64,000 nucleotides of DNA from Thomasclavelia spiroformis. Its GTDB lineage: Bacteria; Bacillota_I; Bacilli_A; Erysipelotrichales; Coprobacillaceae. Below the pieces are notes generated by a model, which was given only the letters and a program-made list of their open reading frames with translations, searched no databases and was not told the origin of the DNA. The position numbers were made by a program, and so were the translations under genes. Where the stretch lies: positions 1 to 64,000 of the forward strand of contig JACJKV010000004.1 in assembly GCA_016901755.1 (NCBI GenBank), written 5' to 3'. Below, piece by piece: positions 60,550 through 64,000 of the stretch; positions within the stretch are counted from its first letter, which is position 1; every line of letters begins with the position of its first letter.

Positions 60550-61008
60550 ATGAAAAAGAAAGAAAGTATCGTATTACTGGTCCTGTTTTTTATTTCCTGT
60601 GTTTATTCGTATGTTAAACCGGAGGAAAAAGTTGCAGAAATTGAAGTGAAAGCTGAAATCAGGATTTTTGTTGAAGGGGCCAGAACATCTATTTTGGTTT
60701 ATGATCATGATCCGACCATTAAAGAAGTATTGCAGGATATCGAATTAGAAAATACGTATGGGTTTGATGAAAATTATATTTTAGGTGCGCAGGATATATT
60801 TTATATTCCATTAAAGCAGGATCTGGTTTCGCTGAATCACTCGACGCTGGAAGAACTGATGACGATTCCAGGAATAGGTGAGAAAAAGGCAATGAGTATC
60901 ATCCAATATCGCCAGCGACAGCCGTTTTATACCATTGAAGACATTATGGAAGTTGATGGAATTGGTGAAAAGACTTATTTGAAAATCAGGGAATGTTTAT
61001 GTCTGTAA
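60550..61008 (+). CDS. comEA: Competence protein ComEA
   Basis: ComEA is the membrane-anchored receptor that binds incoming DNA during natural transformation. The 152 residues show an N-terminal membrane helix (IVLLVLFFISCVYSYV), a short SLBB-like domain (about 40-90) and a C-terminal helix-hairpin-helix pair (LMTIPGIGEKKAMSIIQYRQ, IMEVDGIGEKTYLKIREC). The first ATG follows a terminator T-run with no ribosome site, so translation is expected to be weak or to need a special mechanism. It overlaps comEC by 10 bases. Confidence 0.88.
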   Translation: MKKKESIVLLVLFFISCVYSYVKPEEKVAEIEVKAEIRIFVEGARTSILVYDHDPTIKEVLQDIELENTYGFDENYILGAQDIFYIPLKQDLVSLNHSTLEELMTIPGIGEKKAMSIIQYRQRQPFYTIEDIMEVDGIGEKTYLKIRECLCL

Positions 61009-63002
61009 AAGGTAAAATGTTAGAAGTGATGCTGCCTTTGTTTATTTATGTTTTAGCCAGAATGCTTCATCCGGTATTTTATGTGAACATGGCTGGTTTA
61101 CTGATTTATAATTACAGGCGATTGAGCCGTCAGCTGTTTATCGTATCAATGATGATAACAGCTTTTTTTGTTGTCTTTTTCTTTATTCCTGAGGGCTTGC
61201 ATGCTGAATATGTTAAAGGTAAAATTGTGGCATTAGATCAAGAAAGCATCGTTGTTAAAAGCGGATATCATAAAGTGAAGGTTTATGGTGATTTTCAGCA
61301 ATACGCTATTTATGATGAAATTGCTGTATATGGTGAAATTCATAAAATGAATATGCCAGAAAATGATCATGCCTTTGATTATCAGCGCTATTTATACAGT
61401 CTCAATATTTTTGACTGTCTGGATTTAAAAGAAGTAGCTGATCATCGAAGCAGTCATCATTTATATCACTTCCTAGAGCAGCGGGTGAATCAAAGTGAAC
61501 AGCTCAAAAGTCTGGTTTCGCTTTTTGTGTTAGGAACGAAAGATGAACAGATGAAAGAATATTATGAAAAACTAACAGAATTATCGCTGGTACATCTTTT
61601 TGCACTGTCCGGTATGCATTTAAGCATTTTAAAAAAATGGCTTTGTTCATTTTTGAAGTTTTTCTTTGCTGGTAAAGGGCAGAATATAGCAGCAGTTATG
61701 ATCATCAGTATATATGTCTGGATCATACCTTACAATATATCTTTTTTGCGAGCTTATCTGATGATGATCCTGCCCATGCTTTTTCACCGCTATTTTAATA
61801 GAATGGATATCTTTTCACTGTTGACCGTAGGGATGCTTTGGTATAATCCATATCTCATCTACAATCTTTCTTTTATTTTTTCTTATCTGGTTTATATGGT
61901 CATTCTTTTGTTTCAAAATAACCGTCGGATGTCATATTTGCTGGTGTTTGCATCTTTGCCGGTGATCTTAAGTGTCAATTATAAGATCAATGTCATGACA
62001 CTTTTACTGGGAGTAATCGTGACACCATTAGTAGAAATGCTTTATCAGTGTATTCTGTTTTATCTGATATTTGGCAAATGGGCAGTTGGACTGGTTTCGC
62101 TTGTGTTTGCAGGTTTTACAGCAATCATGGAATTTTTATATGATCATTCGTTCTATCTTTATTTTCCGCGTCCTAATCTGTTTTTTATCTTAGCATATTA
62201 TCTGTTTTTTGCTCAGATAATTTTAAAGGTTAATATGAATCGTAAAATATCTCATGAACTATGCTGTCTGATAAGTGTCCTGATTGCTTTTTATTTTTAT
62301 CCTTTTTATAACATGCAGGGGAAAGTTGTGATGATCAGTGTGGGCCAGGGAGACTGTTTTCTAATCAGACAGCCTTTTGATCGAGGGAATATTCTGATTG
62401 ATACCGGGGGCTTGGAATATCGTGATGTTGCTAAGGAGACAGTTATTCCATATTTGTATAGTGAAGGTATCAGAAGTCTGGATGCAGTATTTATTTCTCA
62501 TGACGATTTTGATCATTGTGGTGCTTTGCCTTCACTGATGAATCATTTTTCAGTGCAGGAAGTGATCTATGATTTTGAAGAAAAGACAATTGGGGATCTG
62601 ACATTTTATAATTTGGCTTTAGATAAGGCTTATTTTGATAAAAATGATCGCTCTACAGTGATTTATGTGACGATCAATAAACTGAACTACCTTTTTACTG
62701 GCGATATTTCTGAGGTTGCAGAAAAAGATTTATATCAGACTTATGGATCATTGGATGTAGATGTTTTAAAAGTAGGACATCATGGCAGTGGAACATCCAC
62801 TTCAAAGGAGCTGCTGATGATGTGTCGTCCTAAAATTGCTTTGATCAGTGTCGGAGAAAATAATTTTTATGGTCATCCTCATCCTGATGTTTTGCAAAGG
62901 CTTAAAGATTATGGTGTTACTGTCTATCGCAGTGACCGAGATGGCATGGTAAAAATATATTATTATTGCAATGGAGAAAATTATATTGATCGCTGTAAAT
63001 AA
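60999..63002 (+). CDS. comEC: DNA uptake channel ComEC
   Basis: ComEC forms the channel for single-stranded DNA across the membrane. The competence domain (about 200-400) contains LVHLFALSGMHLSILK and many membrane helices. The C-terminal metallo-beta-lactamase-like domain has SHDDFDHCGALPSL, VGHHGSGTSTSKELL and ISVGENNFYGHPH. 667 residues from the ATG at 60999, which is 7 bases from AGGG; an ATG at 60993 is an alternative. Together with comEA it points to a transformation system. Confidence 0.9.
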   Translation: MSVKGKMLEVMLPLFIYVLARMLHPVFYVNMAGLLIYNYRRLSRQLFIVSMMITAFFVVFFFIPEGLHAEYVKGKIVALDQESIVVKSGYHKVKVYGDFQQYAIYDEIAVYGEIHKMNMPENDHAFDYQRYLYSLNIFDCLDLKEVADHRSSHHLYHFLEQRVNQSEQLKSLVSLFVLGTKDEQMKEYYEKLTELSLVHLFALSGMHLSILKKWLCSFLKFFFAGKGQNIAAVMIISIYVWIIPYNISFLRAYLMMILPMLFHRYFNRMDIFSLLTVGMLWYNPYLIYNLSFIFSYLVYMVILLFQNNRRMSYLLVFASLPVILSVNYKINVMTLLLGVIVTPLVEMLYQCILFYLIFGKWAVGLVSLVFAGFTAIMEFLYDHSFYLYFPRPNLFFILAYYLFFAQIILKVNMNRKISHELCCLISVLIAFYFYPFYNMQGKVVMISVGQGDCFLIRQPFDRGNILIDTGGLEYRDVAKETVIPYLYSEGIRSLDAVFISHDDFDHCGALPSLMNHFSVQEVIYDFEEKTIGDLTFYNLALDKAYFDKNDRSTVIYVTINKLNYLFTGDISEVAEKDLYQTYGSLDVDVLKVGHHGSGTSTSKELLMMCRPKIALISVGENNFYGHPHPDVLQRLKDYGVTVYRSDRDGMVKIYYYCNGENYIDRCK

Positions 63003-63014
63003 TAGGCTAGGGTC

Positions 63015-63043
63015 ATGACTTTCATGGCGATATGCTTTATAAT
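63015..63043 (+). promoter_or_regulatory. Promoter of holA
   Basis: ATGACT (63015-63020) and TATAAT (63038-63043) with a 17-base spacer. Confidence 0.5.
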
Positions 63044-63059
63044 GTGATTGGTGATTTGA

Positions 63060-64000
63060 ATGTTATTTGTTATATATGGTACAGAAAGATTTCTGATGGA
63101 TCAAAGACTGGAAAAGCTGAAAAAAGAATATCACTGCAATGAAGAAATGATGAATTATTCAACTTATGATTTAACTAAGGATGATATGGAGGCGGTTATG
63201 GAAGATATGATGATGCCTCCGTTTTTAAGCGATGAAAAAATGATCGTCCTTACTCATGCTGATTTTCTGACAACGCGCAAGCAAAAAAAGGAAAATAATG
63301 ATGGTGAACTTTTTTTGCAGTGTGTGCAGTCAATGGATGAACATGTTCATCTGGTTGTCTTTAATGATCAGAAAAATTTTGATGAAAGAAAAAAAGCAGT
63401 AAAATTTTTGCGTAAAGAAGCAAAGTTTTTTGAAATTGATACACTTAATTACTATAAAGTATCTTCTACGGTAAGACAGGCGGTAAAAAAACGTCACTGT
63501 ACGATCGATGATGATGCATTAGAGCTGCTGCTTAGCAGAAAGGGAACAAATCTCATCGATATTGTCAGTGAAGTAGAAAAACTGTGTCTGTATCAGTCAC
63601 ATATCGATCTGCAAAGTGTGCAGCAGCTGGTCAACCAGCCCCTGGATGAGAATGTTTTTCATCTTTCTACTGCCATTTTAAATAAAGAAAGACAGAAAAT
63701 GTTTGCGATTTATCATGATCTGATGGTCCTTAATACGGAACCGGTCAGGCTGATTGCGATGATTGCTAATGCGATGAGGCTTTTATATCAGGTCAAACTG
63801 TTAGATCGTAAAGGCTATAATGATCAGGAAATCAGCAAGATGCTGGGGCTGAATCCTTATCGTTTAAAATATATCAGAAAAGAAGGTACTGATTTTGAAA
63901 TTAATGAGCTGCTGTCCAGTTTAAATCAGTTATCGATGCTGGATGTTGGTATCAAAACCGGAAAAATAGATAAAAAATTAGGATTAGAGCTGTTTATGTT
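63060..64000 (+). CDS. holA: DNA polymerase III delta subunit, cut by the window edge
   Basis: The frame opens at ATG 63060 after GGTGAT and runs to the end of the window without a stop (313 codons seen). It begins MLFVIYGTERFLMDQRLEKLK, typical of HolA, and has the later VNQPLDENVFHLSTAILNKERQ and IAMIANAMRLLYQVKLL segments. Delta opens the sliding clamp in the clamp loader. In Bacillus its homologue yqeN also lies just after comEC. Confidence 0.88.
   Translation, partial: MLFVIYGTERFLMDQRLEKLKKEYHCNEEMMNYSTYDLTKDDMEAVMEDMMMPPFLSDEKMIVLTHADFLTTRKQKKENNDGELFLQCVQSMDEHVHLVVFNDQKNFDERKKAVKFLRKEAKFFEIDTLNYYKVSSTVRQAVKKRHCTIDDDALELLLSRKGTNLIDIVSEVEKLCLYQSHIDLQSVQQLVNQPLDENVFHLSTAILNKERQKMFAIYHDLMVLNTEPVRLIAMIANAMRLLYQVKLLDRKGYNDQEISKMLGLNPYRLKYIRKEGTDFEINELLSSLNQLSMLDVGIKTGKIDKKLGLELFM

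Overview
The window looks like one contig stretch from a low-GC, spore-forming Firmicute of the Erysipelotrichia type (Coprobacillus/Erysipelatoclostridium-like; inferred from gene content and order, not from a search). It carries sporulation genes recognisable by sequence or position (gerE, gerM, spoVID-like, ysxE-like, spoIIB-like, spoIVFA/spoIVFB-like), natural-competence genes (dCMP deaminase/comEB, comEA, comEC) and a gene order that closely parallels Bacillus (ysoA-tig-lon-engB-spoVID-ysxE-valS-spoIIB-radC-mreCD-minCD-spoIVFAB-rplU-prp-rpmA-obg, then ruvAB-comEA-comEC-holA).

Region 1 (1-8430) is the decayed right part of a prophage. A capsid module survives: a MuF/SPP1-gp7 minor head protein, scaffold, major capsid protein, connector and minor capsid protein 2. 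The genes normally upstream (terminase, portal) are gone, with a DUF4406 fragment abutting the truncated gp7 frame. The tail genes are gone too: an IS3-family element with perfect 28-bp ends and no target duplication joins the capsid module to the 3' half of an amidase endolysin. Both minor capsid proteins carry extra C-terminal modules. One has an ADP-ribosyltransferase R-S-ExE signature, the other a histidine-rich domain of polymorphic-toxin character. Each is followed immediately by a small gene that could encode an immunity protein.

Region 2 (8430-16800) holds a MATE transporter, dipeptidase PepD and, on the minus strand, a methionine unit (DUF1836-lysR, then metF, a separate MetH activation protein, and metH lacking that domain). 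Region 3 (16800-27000) starts with a 550-base stretch containing divergent promoters, a palindrome and a probably structured pseudoknotted RNA ahead of lspA. It continues with rluD-type synthase, dCMP deaminase, rnhC, cvpA-mutS2-uvrC, gerE with a sigma-K-like promoter, a VanY-fold protein that has lost its metal ligands, and a TetR regulator.

Region 4 (27000-38630) is one fatty-acid cluster: acpP, accBCDA, fabH, two fabK-family genes, fabD, fabG, fabF, fabZ, then bioY and a repressor-less birA. It couples ACP, malonyl-CoA supply, the elongation cycle and the biotin needed by AccB. Region 5 (38650-50990) has tRNA-Arg(TCT), a phosphodiesterase with gerM, a small acidic protein with a YsoA-like TPR protein, tig, lon, engB, the spoVID/ysxE pair, and a valine T-box controlling an uncharacterised DUF4375-like membrane gene plus valS. 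Region 6 (51000-64000) carries a 52-residue membrane peptide gene, spoIIB-like, radC, mreCD, minCD, spoIVFA/FB-like, the L21 leader with rplU-prp-rpmA, obgE, ruvAB, comEA, comEC and the start of holA, which runs off the window.

Stretches over 300 bases without a confident gene are 1-383 (prophage remnants and two terminators) and 16803-17349 (promoters, palindrome, candidate RNA). No CRISPR array, rRNA or replication origin was seen.
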